A DNA stretch of 52,569 nucleotides from Erysipelatoclostridium sp. AM42-17 (GCF_003480255.1 NZ_QUIN01000016.1:1-52569), one strand, 5' to 3'; numbered from the stretch's first letter, positions 8,282-16,754 are shown. A program made the numbers and translations. The notes: generated from the letters alone by a model not told the origin.

Positions 8282-8551
8282 ATGGAAAGAAAATTTAAGC
8301 GTTATAATCGAGAAGATATCTTATTATCAGATGAAGAAATGATTGAATTTGAAGAATGGTCTAAAGCCTTAGAAAGAGGTCTTGAAAGAAAAAATGCCAA
8401 AAAGGAAATGGTTTTGAAATATTTTCATAAATCTTATCCTGGATATAATGATGATTTTTTACAAGATCTTACATTAGATGAATATGATTTAGTATTTGAT
8501 ATGTTATTAGATTCTAAAGACATAGAAAGCATAAAAAAAGAAATTCTGTAA
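8282..8551 (+). CDS. Stand-alone Rpn C-terminal domain protein (89 aa)
   Basis: It encodes only the C-terminal 89 residues of an Rpn/PD-(D/E)XK family protein. The first 34 residues are identical to the C-terminal part of the full-length Rpn protein at 49497-50372, and the rest is clearly homologous; the nuclease core is absent. ATG 8282 is preceded by AGAGGTGA at 8266-8273 with ideal spacing, and TATAAT boxes lie just upstream, so it looks expressed. In E. coli Rpn genes an internally started C-terminal protein blocks the nuclease; this gene is the same length as such a product here. It is therefore either an orphan antitoxin-like protein or a gene fragment that kept a good start. The intact frame and RBS favour the former. 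Confidence 0.7.
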   Translation: MERKFKRYNREDILLSDEEMIEFEEWSKALERGLERKNAKKEMVLKYFHKSYPGYNDDFLQDLTLDEYDLVFDMLLDSKDIESIKKEIL

Positions 8552-8566
8552 GGAATTTCTTTTTTT
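8534..8566 (+). terminator. Terminator overlapping the stop of the Rpn C-terminal gene
   Basis: Arms AGAAATTC and GAATTTCT flanked by A and T runs span the stop codon. The same hairpin design ends the full-length rpn gene at 49481-49514. Confidence 0.75.
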
Positions 8567-8642
8567 ACTTCTTGAAATGACATATTCAATTAAAGTTAAT
8601 TACGATATAATAAAGATAATAGACAACAAGGAGAAAACAAAA

Positions 8643-9482
8643 ATGAGTAAGATAGTGTTTTTAGATGTAGATGGAACATTAATTGATTATGAAACAAAAT
8701 TACCAGCATCGGCTAGGCAAGCAGTAGATATTGCTAGAGCCAATGGTCATCAGGTCTATATTTGTACAGGATGTTCTAAAGATGAAATTCTACAAAGAAA
8801 TCTATGTGATTTAGATGGCATGATTTTAGGTAATGGAACATATGTAGAAGATCATGATCAAGTCATTATGCATCGTGCTATGCCTTTAGAAGAAGTAAAA
8901 AAAGTAGTGCAGTGGTGTCGAGATAGAAACCTCGCCTTTTATCTAGAAACAAACAGTGGAGTTTACTGTAATGATCAAATGATACAAGATGGACCTGATG
9001 TTATGGTTAAATATGGTCAAGGTAAAGGGGCTGATTTATCGCAAGCTAAAGAAAAAGCAAATGAATTTATTGGTTCATTTACTTTAATTCATGGTGATGA
9101 ATTTTATCGAGAAGATGTAAATAAAATAGATTTTATTATTAGAGATTATCAAGATCATTTAGATGCGATAAAAGATTTCCCTCATTTAGCACATAATACT
9201 TGGGGCGGTAAAGGGGAATTGGCTTTATTTAGCGATTTAGGACCAACAGGTATCAATAAAAAATATGCTATCGAAGTCCTATTAGATTATTTACATGCAG
9301 ATAAAAAAGATACGATTTCTTTTGGTGATGCAAAAGTGGATTTATCAATGTTTGAATGTTGCGCTTATAATGTAGCTATGGGTAATGGTGGACCAGAGAT
9401 TAAAGCGGCAGCTGATTATGTAACCAGTGATGTTAATGATGATGGTTTATATCATGCTTTTAAATATTTAAAATTAATATAG
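8643..9482 (+). CDS. HAD-superfamily (Cof-type, IIB) phosphatase, copy 1
   Basis: A 279-aa haloacid-dehalogenase hydrolase. The nucleophile motif DVDGTL is at residues 8-13, the second motif is CTGCS in place of the usual T/SGR, and motif IV GDAKVDLSMF lies near the end, with a IIB cap between. Such enzymes dephosphorylate sugar phosphates or similar metabolites. ATG 8643 has AAGGAG upstream; the ORF extends 22 codons further without an RBS. The next gene, 11 bp downstream, is a close paralogue, so this is a tandem duplication and an operon. Confidence 0.9.
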   Translation: MSKIVFLDVDGTLIDYETKLPASARQAVDIARANGHQVYICTGCSKDEILQRNLCDLDGMILGNGTYVEDHDQVIMHRAMPLEEVKKVVQWCRDRNLAFYLETNSGVYCNDQMIQDGPDVMVKYGQGKGADLSQAKEKANEFIGSFTLIHGDEFYREDVNKIDFIIRDYQDHLDAIKDFPHLAHNTWGGKGELALFSDLGPTGINKKYAIEVLLDYLHADKKDTISFGDAKVDLSMFECCAYNVAMGNGGPEIKAAADYVTSDVNDDGLYHAFKYLKLI

Positions 9483-9493
9483 GAGAAAGAAAT

Positions 9494-10333
9494 ATGGGTA
9501 AAATTGTATTTTTAGATGTAGATGGAACATTAATTGATTATGAAGCAAAAATGCCAGCATCAGCTGGAAAAGCAGTAGATATGGCTAGGGCGAATGGACA
9601 TAAAGTCTATATTTGTACAGGTTGTTCTAAAGCTGAAATTCTACAAAGAGATTTATGTGATTTAGATGGGATGATTGGTGGTAATGGAGCGTATGTAGAA
9701 GATCAAGGACATGTGGTCATGCACCAAGGTTTATCAAAAGAGGATGTAAAGAATATTGTTGATTGGTGTAATGAAAGACATATTGGTTTTTATTTAGAAG
9801 CCAATAGTGGGATGTATTGTAATGACTATATGTTAGAACAAGGACCAGAAACAATGGTGAAATATGCTCGAGGTAAAGGGGCTAATCTAGAAGATGCCAA
9901 AACTTCGGCTCAACACTTTATTGATGGTTTTATTCACTTACAAGGTCAAGATTTATACCGTGATGATGTCAATAAAATAAGTTTTATTTTAAGAACATAT
10001 CAAGATCATTTAGATTCTAAAAAAGACTTTCCTCATTTAGTAGCGAATACTTGGGGAGGTAAAGGAGAAGTGGCATTATTTGGTGACTTAGGACCTACAG
10101 GTATTACTAAAAGACACGCTATTGAAGTCTTATTAGATTACTTACACGCAGATAAAAAAGATACGATTTCTTTTGGTGACGCTAAAATTGACTTATCAAT
10201 GTTTGAATGTTGTAACTATAATGTAGCAATGGGTAATGGTGGACCTGAAATTAAAGCAGCAGCTGATTACATTACTGATGATGTCAATGAAGATGGTTTA
10301 TATCATGCTTTTAAATATTTAAAATTAATCTAA
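9494..10333 (+). CDS. HAD-superfamily (Cof-type, IIB) phosphatase, copy 2
   Basis: A 279-aa paralogue of the preceding gene with identical length and motif positions (DVDGTL, ICTGCS, FGDAKIDLSMF); much of the sequence, including the last 10 residues (HAFKYLKLI), is the same. RBS GGAGAAAG. Differences cluster in the cap domain, which in this family sets substrate choice, so the two may act on different phosphate esters. No specific substrate can be assigned. Confidence 0.9.
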   Translation: MGKIVFLDVDGTLIDYEAKMPASAGKAVDMARANGHKVYICTGCSKAEILQRDLCDLDGMIGGNGAYVEDQGHVVMHQGLSKEDVKNIVDWCNERHIGFYLEANSGMYCNDYMLEQGPETMVKYARGKGANLEDAKTSAQHFIDGFIHLQGQDLYRDDVNKISFILRTYQDHLDSKKDFPHLVANTWGGKGEVALFGDLGPTGITKRHAIEVLLDYLHADKKDTISFGDAKIDLSMFECCNYNVAMGNGGPEIKAAADYITDDVNEDGLYHAFKYLKLI

Positions 10334-10370
10334 TCAAAGGATTGTTTGAAATAATAGATTTTGATAGAAT

Positions 10371-10515
10371 AAATTTATAAAAGGGAGTAGCTTGCCGATT
10401 AACCGGTTCACTTCTTCGTCAGTACAGTTATAAAATTTATAGCTCGGAAAGTGATTGAATAGCGAGACTTTTACTGCAACGCAGTAGGAGTCCGCTTTTT
10501 TCATACCTACTGCAA
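10371..10515 (+). promoter_or_regulatory. yybP-ykoY (Mn2+) riboswitch with expression platform
   Basis: The leader contains AAAGGGAGTAGC, a central GTCAGTACAG segment and TTTACTGC-AAC-GCAGTAGGAG, the conserved parts of the yybP-ykoY aptamer that senses Mn2+. A GCGAGACT/AGTCCGC stem followed by T6 (ending about 10501) can act as terminator. GCAGTAGG (10481-10488) can instead pair perfectly with CCTACTGC (10506-10513), giving two alternative folds. It precedes a cation exchanger gene, as expected for the class. Confidence 0.75.
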
Positions 10516-10539
10516 AATAAAAAGAAGGGGGTCATTGTT

Positions 10540-11463
10540 ATGATTAAACAAATTATTATTTTATTAGTAGGTTTTATTTTTCTGGTAAAAGGAGCTGATT
10601 GGTTTGTAGAGGGAGCAGCCAACATAGCAAGAAAATTGGGTATTCCCCAATTAATTATAGGACTTACTATTGTTGCTATGGGAACAAGTATGCCTGAAGC
10701 AGCAGTTAGTATTACAGCGGCCTTACAACAAAATGCCGGTATTACTATTGGAAATGTTGTAGGAAGTAATATCTTAAATATTTTTATTATATTAGGTATT
10801 ACCTCGCTTATAACGAATGTGAAAATACATAAATCAACCATTCATTATGAAATTCCTTTTATGATTTTTATTACAATCATGCTTATTATCTTTGGTATTA
10901 CTGATATGAAAATTACCTTTATTGAAGGTATATTCTTGTGGATACTTTTCTTAGCTTATCTTGTTTACTTATTTATCATGGCAAAAAATGGTGAAAATCA
11001 AGATGAAGAAAAGAATGTTCCTATCTGGAAATGTCTTGGTTTTATTCTTATTGGAGGAATTTTTGTTATTAAGGGTAGTGACTTTGCGGTAAGTGGAGCA
11101 AGTGCAATTGCAAGATATTTTGGAATGAGTGAAAGATTTATAGGTCTTACTATTGTTGCTTTTGGGACATCGCTCCCTGAACTTGTGACTTCGGTAACTG
11201 CCGCAAAAAGAGGAAATGCTGGAATTGCAATTGGAAATATTGTAGGAAGTAATATTTTTAATATTCTTTTTGTTATTGGAACAACGGCTCTTATTTGTAG
11301 TGTTCCTTTTGAAAGTAAATTTATTATTGACGGAATGATTGCTGTTGGAGCTGGCTTAGTTTTATGGTTTGGTACAATGAAACATCAAGAATTAAGAAAG
11401 CCTTGTGGTATTATCATGCTTCTTTGTTATATGTTTTATTTTATTTATTTGTGTTTGATGTAA
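10540..11463 (+). CDS. Calcium/sodium antiporter (CaCA family, YrbG-like)
   Basis: A 307-aa integral membrane protein made of two homologous halves, each with the alpha-repeat signature. They read GTSMPEAAVS near residue 48 with NVVGSNILNI, and GTSLPELVTS near residue 210 with NIVGSNIFNI. These acidic repeats bind the exchanged cation. About ten hydrophobic segments are visible. The family exchanges Ca2+ (or other divalent ions) for Na+/H+. The Mn2+-type riboswitch in the leader suggests that here the exported ion may include manganese (inference). RBS AAGAAGGGGG. A terminator follows at 11500. Confidence 0.9.
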   Translation: MIKQIIILLVGFIFLVKGADWFVEGAANIARKLGIPQLIIGLTIVAMGTSMPEAAVSITAALQQNAGITIGNVVGSNILNIFIILGITSLITNVKIHKSTIHYEIPFMIFITIMLIIFGITDMKITFIEGIFLWILFLAYLVYLFIMAKNGENQDEEKNVPIWKCLGFILIGGIFVIKGSDFAVSGASAIARYFGMSERFIGLTIVAFGTSLPELVTSVTAAKRGNAGIAIGNIVGSNIFNILFVIGTTALICSVPFESKFIIDGMIAVGAGLVLWFGTMKHQELRKPCGIIMLLCYMFYFIYLCLM

Positions 11464-11499
11464 ATGTTATTTACAAATTGATAATAAAATCATTTAAGA

Positions 11500-11528
11500 A
11501 ATGAGAATGGTCATTCATTCTCATTTTT
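11500..11528 (+). terminator. Rho-independent terminator
   Basis: Perfect 10-bp arms AATGAGAATG and CATTCTCATT with a 6-nt loop, then T7. It ends the exchanger transcript. Confidence 0.85.
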
Positions 11529-11578
11529 TTATATTTATGAAATTTTTAAAATCATTAAACTACAGGTGAGGTGAGAAA

Positions 11579-11980
11579 ATGAATAGAGAAAAACAAGTGA
11601 TGATGTTACATAAAAAAGGGTATAACTGTGCTCAAGCCTTTTTAAGTTGTTATCAAGATGTCTTAGATATAGATGAAAAGAAATTATTTAAAATGGTAGA
11701 AGGACTAGGCAGAGGAATTGCCGGATTAGAAGAAATATGTTGTATACCGGTATTAATGGCTATGTTGACCTCTTATTTAGAAACCAGTGACGGAAGTCTT
11801 GATCATCCTCAATCTAAACTTAAAAGTTATGCTTGTGGTAAATGTTTAGCCATGGATTTTAAAGAACAAATAGGGGCGATACATTGCCATCGTATATTAG
11901 AAATCAATCAAGAAAGAAAAAGAGATTGTAGTGAAGTATTAAGACAAGGGGTCGCTATTTTAGACGAATGTCTAAAATAA
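11579..11980 (+). CDS. C_GCAxxG_C_C family redox-type protein (degenerate motif)
   Basis: A 133-aa cysteine-rich protein. The order YNCAQAFL, then GLGRGIAGLEEICC, then a CGKCLAMD and a terminal HCHR/RDCSEV cysteine follows the layout of the C_GCAxxG_C_C family, which is usually redox-active or linked to metal or thiol chemistry. The central GCGxxG element is altered to GRGIAG, so the first central cysteine is missing. It has an RBS (GAGGTGAG) and is convergent with the RpiR gene. The specific role is unknown. Confidence 0.75.
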   Translation: MNREKQVMMLHKKGYNCAQAFLSCYQDVLDIDEKKLFKMVEGLGRGIAGLEEICCIPVLMAMLTSYLETSDGSLDHPQSKLKSYACGKCLAMDFKEQIGAIHCHRILEINQERKRDCSEVLRQGVAILDECLK

Positions 11981-11989
11981 AAAGAAGAA

Positions 11990-12880
11990 CTAGTCTTCTT
12001 TCAATTTTTCTTCAATAATTTTATTATCAATCTCACGGTTCAATTCTACTCGTTTAGCGACATTGATTTTATAGTCAATGTTAGCTTGATAGTTTAATGA
12101 AAATAAACATGAATAAAGAATATCTAAAATCAGATGAATAGATTGTAAAGAAGTAAATCCAGCAATCTTAGAAAATGATTTTTCACGAGTAGAGATATGA
12201 AGCGAAACATCAGCCAAATCAGATAAACTATTTTGTCCTAAACTGGTAATCGCAATTATAGGAACCTGATTTTCTTTTAAAAAGTGGGCTGTTTTTAATA
12301 AAGTAGGGGTTTCCCCAGAATAAGATAAACAAATAGCACATTCATCTTTGGTCGTCATAATAGCATCTTGAAACTGGTTATCCTGAACGGAGTGAATATA
12401 TGCTGTTTTATGAATACGATTTAATTTGAAGACAAATTCTTCACCCGCATAGTTAAGATTTGCGATAGCAAAGACTTTAATAACTTTAGCTTTTCTTAAA
12501 ATTTGAATGGCTTTTTGCAAAGAATCATGATGTAACAGGGATGCAGTATCTTTAGCACTTTCAATATGTAATTGAACAATCTTATGAGCTATATCCATCA
12601 TTGTATCTTGATTTGTAAAAGGGTAGTTAGGATCAATATTTTGAAAGTGATTTTTAAGATAAATCACTTCATCTAAATAAGCTTCTTTCATCTCTAACCA
12701 ACCATCAAAACCTAATTTATGGGCAATTCTTATTAAAGTAGAAGGGGCAGTATAAGTTTCATCACCAATCATTTTAGCCGAATAATCTTTAATATTTTCT
12801 TGTTGTTTTAAAATGAAATCAATGACGAGTTGTTCATTATGAGAAAACTTATATTCTTTCAGCTTTTCTTGTAAAAGCAT
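11990..12880 (-). CDS. MurR/RpiR-family transcriptional regulator
   Basis: A 296-aa regulator. The N-terminal RpiR helix-turn-helix domain (residues 1-75, with the APSTLIRIAHKLGFDGWLEM helix pair) is followed by a SIS sugar-phosphate-binding domain (about 125-250, with ICLSYSGETPTL). This family senses phosphosugars. It is divergent from two MFS transporter genes with only 47 bp between, so those transporters are its likely targets. Confidence 0.88.
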   Translation of the reverse strand: MLLQEKLKEYKFSHNEQLVIDFILKQQENIKDYSAKMIGDETYTAPSTLIRIAHKLGFDGWLEMKEAYLDEVIYLKNHFQNIDPNYPFTNQDTMMDIAHKIVQLHIESAKDTASLLHHDSLQKAIQILRKAKVIKVFAIANLNYAGEEFVFKLNRIHKTAYIHSVQDNQFQDAIMTTKDECAICLSYSGETPTLLKTAHFLKENQVPIIAITSLGQNSLSDLADVSLHISTREKSFSKIAGFTSLQSIHLILDILYSCLFSLNYQANIDYKINVAKRVELNREIDNKIIEEKLKED

Positions 12881-12927
12881 ATCATCACCTCTTTTTCTAT
12901 TATATAAAAAATGAAGGAGTAGATAAA

Positions 12928-14088
12928 ATGAATTTTTTAAAACGTTATCAAAATAGTTATCTCAGTTATTTCCTTATGTATTTCTTCTTTTTCTTTTGTG
13001 TTGCTTTCTTTTCTGGTTTTATTTCAGTTTATTTAATGGATAAAGGATTTAAAGCAACTCAAGTAAGTTTTGTCGTATCTTGTTCTTTTATATTATCGGT
13101 TGTTTTACAACCGATAATAGGGAAGATGAATGATTTATATGAATCAAGATATGTTAATAGTTTACTTTTATTAATAGCCGGTATGTTGAGTATCATTTTT
13201 ATCTTTTTAGATAATCTTTATCTTATTGCTTTAGTTTATAGTTTGGTTTTATCGATGACGAATGGAACTAATCCCATTATTGAAAGAATGGCTATTCTTT
13301 CAAGATTCCCTTATGGCGCTATTAGAGTATGGGCAACGATAGGTTATGCTGTAGCGACAATGATTTCTGGTTTTCTTTACCAAAATATAGGAGCAGGAAG
13401 TTTATATGTCTTATTTACTATTGGTGAAATATTATGTGTAATTGGAATTTTAGGAACGAGAAGTATGCTTCCTGAAGTTACGGAAACTAAAAAGGTTTCA
13501 ATGAAAGAAGTTTTTAAGATTAAACATATTCCTTATTATCTCATCATTGTATGTTTATTTTATGGTGTGACTAATGTTCATCATTTATATTTACCAGCGA
13601 TGCTTAAATATAGTGGTTTAAAGATGGATGATGTTTCGATTGTCATTTTCTTTTCCACTTTATCAGAAGTACCGGTTATTTTATTATCGAAGTTTTATAT
13701 GAATCGTTTTACAAATAAACAATTACTCATGAGTGTCTTTGTTTTATTAATTATTCAATTCTTTACTTTTAGTTTTATCACTTCTTTATGGATTCAAATT
13801 ATCGTTGTCTTTTTAACTAAAACCGTTGCTACAATGGCTTTTGTGATGATCAATCTAAAAATCATAACCACCATTGTAATACCCACACTACAAAATACAG
13901 CACTATCTTTAGTATCTGCCTGTAAGAGTTTTGCTTCTATTGTTTTTCAATTATTAGCGGGATATATGATAGATTATTTATCTTATCAGAAGTTTTATCT
14001 TGTTTTATTTGTTTTTTCAATGATTGGTATGATTCTTATTTGTTTCTTTAAAGTACCAACCAATCAAAAACTCAAATTATTTCACTAG
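12928..14088 (+). CDS. MFS transporter, copy 1
   Basis: A 386-aa protein with about 12 membrane segments. The N-terminal SYLSYFLMYFFFFFCVAFFSG and the cytoplasmic loop motif after TM2 (GKMNDLYESRY, a variant of the MFS GxLaDrxG/R loop) identify the major facilitator superfamily. Length and layout resemble the small sugar/nucleoside symporter-like branch. It is followed 9 bp later by a paralogue and controlled, probably, by the divergent RpiR regulator, so a sugar or sugar derivative is the likely substrate (inference). Confidence 0.85.
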   Translation: MNFLKRYQNSYLSYFLMYFFFFFCVAFFSGFISVYLMDKGFKATQVSFVVSCSFILSVVLQPIIGKMNDLYESRYVNSLLLLIAGMLSIIFIFLDNLYLIALVYSLVLSMTNGTNPIIERMAILSRFPYGAIRVWATIGYAVATMISGFLYQNIGAGSLYVLFTIGEILCVIGILGTRSMLPEVTETKKVSMKEVFKIKHIPYYLIIVCLFYGVTNVHHLYLPAMLKYSGLKMDDVSIVIFFSTLSEVPVILLSKFYMNRFTNKQLLMSVFVLLIIQFFTFSFITSLWIQIIVVFLTKTVATMAFVMINLKIITTIVIPTLQNTALSLVSACKSFASIVFQLLAGYMIDYLSYQKFYLVLFVFSMIGMILICFFKVPTNQKLKLFH

Positions 14089-14097
14089 GAGGAACAT

Positions 14098-15255
14098 ATG
14101 TTAAAGAAATATAAAAATAGTTATTTAAGTTATTTTTTAATGTATAACTTTTATTATTTATCATGGGCTGTCTTTTCTGCGTTAATTTCAGTTTATTTAT
14201 TAGATAAAGGTTTTAAAGCAAGTGAAGTCTCGCTGGTTGTTTCAACATCATTTTTAACCTCGATGTTAGCCCAACCTGTAATCGGGGTGTTAAGTGATCG
14301 TTATGATGTTAAAATTGTTAATCTGGTCTTGTTTATCCTTGCAGGGGTAGGTGGACTTTATTTTATGTATGCAAGTCATCTTATTTCCATTATTATTGGT
14401 TATAGTTTTGTGCTTACACTCATTAATGGAACTAATCCAGTTATGGAAAAGATTGCATCATCTTCACCTTATCAATATGGAAAAATTAGAATATGGGGAA
14501 CGATAGGTTACGCTATTGGTTCATGGTTAGCAGGAACAATTTATGATTTCATTGCCCCTCAAGCTATTTTTGTATGTTTTATCATCACGATGATATTATG
14601 TATTATAGGTTTATTAGGAACACAAACGCCTCATGACTTAGTTAAAAAAGAAGTTACAAATGAAAAAGATCATCATTTAATTCATAATCATCAATATTTA
14701 TATTATCTTGTTATCGCTTGTTTATTTCAAGGTCTAACAAATATGGCTAATACTTATATTCCTTCTATGTTTCATCATGAAGGATTAGCTGTAGGTGTAG
14801 TTTCAACAATCTTATCATTTGCTGTTTTATGTGAAGCACCTATTGTTTTATTTTCTCATAAATTCATGGATAAATTAGCTAATAAAAAATTACTGATTAT
14901 TGCTTATATGATGATTATTGTTCAATTTTTATGTTATGCCTTTAACGTAGCCATGCCCTTTCAAGTTATTATCACGCTTCTTACAAAACATCCTTCAGGT
15001 ATGTTGTTTATTATGATTAACTTAAAAGTAGTCAGTACATTAGTTGATGAAAAACATCAAATTACAGCATTAGCGATAGTTCAAACATTAAGAAACTTAA
15101 GTTCAATCGTTTTTCAAAATATAGCCGGTATGATTTTAGATGTTTCTACATATCAAATCTTATTTATGATATCGGTGATTATTTTAATCGTTGGTTTAGT
15201 ATTGGTCTTATTCTTTAAAATACCTGATGGTAACAATCAAAAACTATTTAATTAA
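14098..15255 (+). CDS. MFS transporter, copy 2
   Basis: A 385-aa paralogue of the previous gene: same N-terminal KNSYLSYFLMYNFYYLSWAV, and a better loop motif GVLSDRYDVK. The RBS AGGAGG overlaps the stop of copy 1, so the two are translationally coupled. Tandem paralogues of this kind can form a heteromeric pump or separate transporters with related substrates; the sequence does not decide between them. Confidence 0.85.
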   Translation: MLKKYKNSYLSYFLMYNFYYLSWAVFSALISVYLLDKGFKASEVSLVVSTSFLTSMLAQPVIGVLSDRYDVKIVNLVLFILAGVGGLYFMYASHLISIIIGYSFVLTLINGTNPVMEKIASSSPYQYGKIRIWGTIGYAIGSWLAGTIYDFIAPQAIFVCFIITMILCIIGLLGTQTPHDLVKKEVTNEKDHHLIHNHQYLYYLVIACLFQGLTNMANTYIPSMFHHEGLAVGVVSTILSFAVLCEAPIVLFSHKFMDKLANKKLLIIAYMMIIVQFLCYAFNVAMPFQVIITLLTKHPSGMLFIMINLKVVSTLVDEKHQITALAIVQTLRNLSSIVFQNIAGMILDVSTYQILFMISVIILIVGLVLVLFFKIPDGNNQKLFN

Positions 15256-15290
15256 AAATATGATAGAATAATATCCAAGGAGGAATCCTC

Positions 15291-15587
15291 ATGGATGAAC
15301 AAATCATATATCAAGTATTAGAAACAGTAAGTGAAATACCAAAAGGTAAAGTAGCGACTTATGGTCAGATTGCTAGATTAATAGGTAGAGAAAAAAATAG
15401 TCGTTTAGTTGGTAAAATTCTTTCGATGTCATCGTATTATGGTAAGTATCCTTGTCATCGAGTGGTTAATCATGCAGGAAGACTTGTTCCTGGATGGGAT
15501 GAACAAGCACAGTTATTAGAAAATGAGGGTGTCGTATTAAAAGATGAATATCATGTTGATTTAAAGAAATATCAGTGGAAATGTTAA
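15291..15587 (+). CDS. Short methylated-DNA-protein cysteine methyltransferase family protein
   Basis: A 98-aa protein equal to the C-terminal DNA-binding domain of Ogt/MGMT. It has the PKGKVATYGQIA helix and the active-site motif PCHRVV (Cys near residue 58), so the alkyl-accepting cysteine is kept and it is not an Atl (Trp) type. The usual N-terminal domain is missing. It repairs or recognises O6-alkylguanine. It lies 36 bp after the MFS pair and ends in a strong terminator. Confidence 0.85.
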   Translation: MDEQIIYQVLETVSEIPKGKVATYGQIARLIGREKNSRLVGKILSMSSYYGKYPCHRVVNHAGRLVPGWDEQAQLLENEGVVLKDEYHVDLKKYQWKC

Positions 15588-15628
15588 AAAGACAAGAAAT
15601 CTCATGAAAAGATAACTTGTCTTTTTTT
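15586..15628 (+). terminator. Rho-independent terminator
   Basis: Arms AAAAAGACAAG and CTTGTCTTTTT overlapping the alkyltransferase stop region, with a T7 tract. Confidence 0.75.
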
Positions 15629-15636
15629 ATTTGACA

Positions 15637-15984
15637 TTACTGTATTGCTTTAAGAAGTTCTTCAGGTACCACACCAAATAGTTTTCCTAATGCAATTAAG
15701 TTGGTTGTACTTGGTGCACAAGCACTACTTTCCCATTTAGAAACCGCTTGTCGACTTACGCCTAAAGATTCAGCTACAAACTCTTGGGTCATTTTACAAG
15801 TTGTGCGATGTTGTTTTAAAACTTCGCCAAGACTTTTAGCGTTCTTCTCTTTTTCTTTTCTTACTGGGGCAGCTTTAGTGTATTTTCTTAGTGCCTTAAT
15901 AATAAGATAAAGAAGATAAACTCCAATAGCGATAAGAATAAGCTAGATCATAAATACCAGATAAAATACAGGATATACATTCAT
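15637..15984 (-). pseudogene. XRE-family regulator with N-terminal membrane segment, in-frame TAG
   Basis: Read on the minus strand from ATG 15984 (RBS AAAGGAG), this gives MNVYPVFYLVFMI, then a TAG stop at 15945-15943, then LILIAIGVYLLYLIIKAL and a full helix-turn-helix domain. The latter carries MTQEFVAESLGVSRQAVSKW and ends at TAA 15639-15637, 115 codons in all. The frame after the stop is fully conserved as an XRE protein with a membrane anchor. The TAG most simply comes from CAG (Gln) by one C-to-T change. Either the gene is dead, or a shorter product is made, or this is a base error. Inverted GTTGC/GCAAC repeats upstream look like its operator. Confidence 0.75.
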
Positions 15985-16028
15985 TTTTGAAATTCTCCTT
16001 TCATTTTTACATGTTTATCATATTATTT

Positions 16029-16071
16029 TAGAGTAGGTTGCTCTACCAACTATGGCGCAACTTTTTGTTGC
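16029..16071. promoter_or_regulatory. Cluster of GTTGC/GCAAC inverted repeats (operator candidate)
   Basis: TAGAG-N7-CTCTA (16029-16045), GTTG-N6-CAAC (16037-16050) and GCAAC-T5-GTTGC (16057-16071) overlap upstream of the minus-strand XRE gene. Repeated CAAC half-sites suggest a dimeric repressor binding twice, probably the XRE protein itself. Confidence 0.4.
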
Positions 16072-16193
16072 TTAGGACAATTTATATTTGTTAGAAGTAT
16101 TATACTTCAATTTGATTAAGGTAATATGAAGAAAATGATATGTTAGACAATTTTAGAAACAGTATTTATAATAAAAATAAAGAGGTGAATAAC

Positions 16194-16754
16194 ATGGATG
16201 AAAAAGAAAAGATGAAGGCTGGATTATGGTATGACGCTAATAATGATCAAGAATTGGTTCAACAAAGATTAGTATGTCAGGATCTATGTTTTAAATTAAA
16301 TCAATTAAAACCAAGTGACGTAAAAAGAGATGAAGTGATTAAAGAAATATTAGGGTATGAACCTAATGGTTTAGTATTACTTAGTCCTTTTACAGCTGAT
16401 TATGGTAAAAATATAAAACTAGGTAATGATGTTTTTATTAATATTAATAATTATTTTATGGACGGAGCGACAATTGATATTGGCGATCATGTTTTCATTG
16501 GTCCATCATGTGGCTTTTATACAGCCAATCATCCTTTAGATTATCATCGTCGTAATCAAGGATTGGAAAAAGCATTACCTATTCAAGTAGGAGATAATTG
16601 TTGGTTTGGTGCCAATGTCTCAGTTATGCCAGGTGTAACCATTGGTGAAGGCTGTGTGATTGCGGCTGGAAGTGTCGTCACTAAAGATATGCCAGATAAT
16701 AGTTTAATTGCTGGAGTACCGGCTAAAGTCATAAAATCAATAGAACAAAAATAA
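16194..16754 (+). CDS. Maltose/galactoside-type O-acetyltransferase (left-handed beta-helix)
   Basis: A 186-aa hexapeptide-repeat acetyltransferase. A helical N-terminus (MKAGLWYDANNDQELVQQR) is typical of the Maa/LacA family and is followed by repeated I/V-G-x-x-x-x turns. The active-site histidine lies in TANHPLDYHRR, and CWFGANVSVMPGVTIG plus IIAGVPAKV-type ends close the fold. It transfers acetyl from acetyl-CoA to a sugar hydroxyl. ATG 16194 follows GAGGTG; an 18-codon upstream extension lacks an RBS. Confidence 0.9.
   Translation: MDEKEKMKAGLWYDANNDQELVQQRLVCQDLCFKLNQLKPSDVKRDEVIKEILGYEPNGLVLLSPFTADYGKNIKLGNDVFININNYFMDGATIDIGDHVFIGPSCGFYTANHPLDYHRRNQGLEKALPIQVGDNCWFGANVSVMPGVTIGEGCVIAAGSVVTKDMPDNSLIAGVPAKVIKSIEQK

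Noticed and set aside
8577..8642. 22-codon N-terminal extension of the first HAD gene
   Set aside because: No RBS upstream, it lies over the previous terminator, and the paralogue starts at the same place as ATG 8643.
10437..10841. 134-aa ORF on the minus strand
   Set aside because: It is antisense to the strongly supported exchanger gene and riboswitch, with no RBS.
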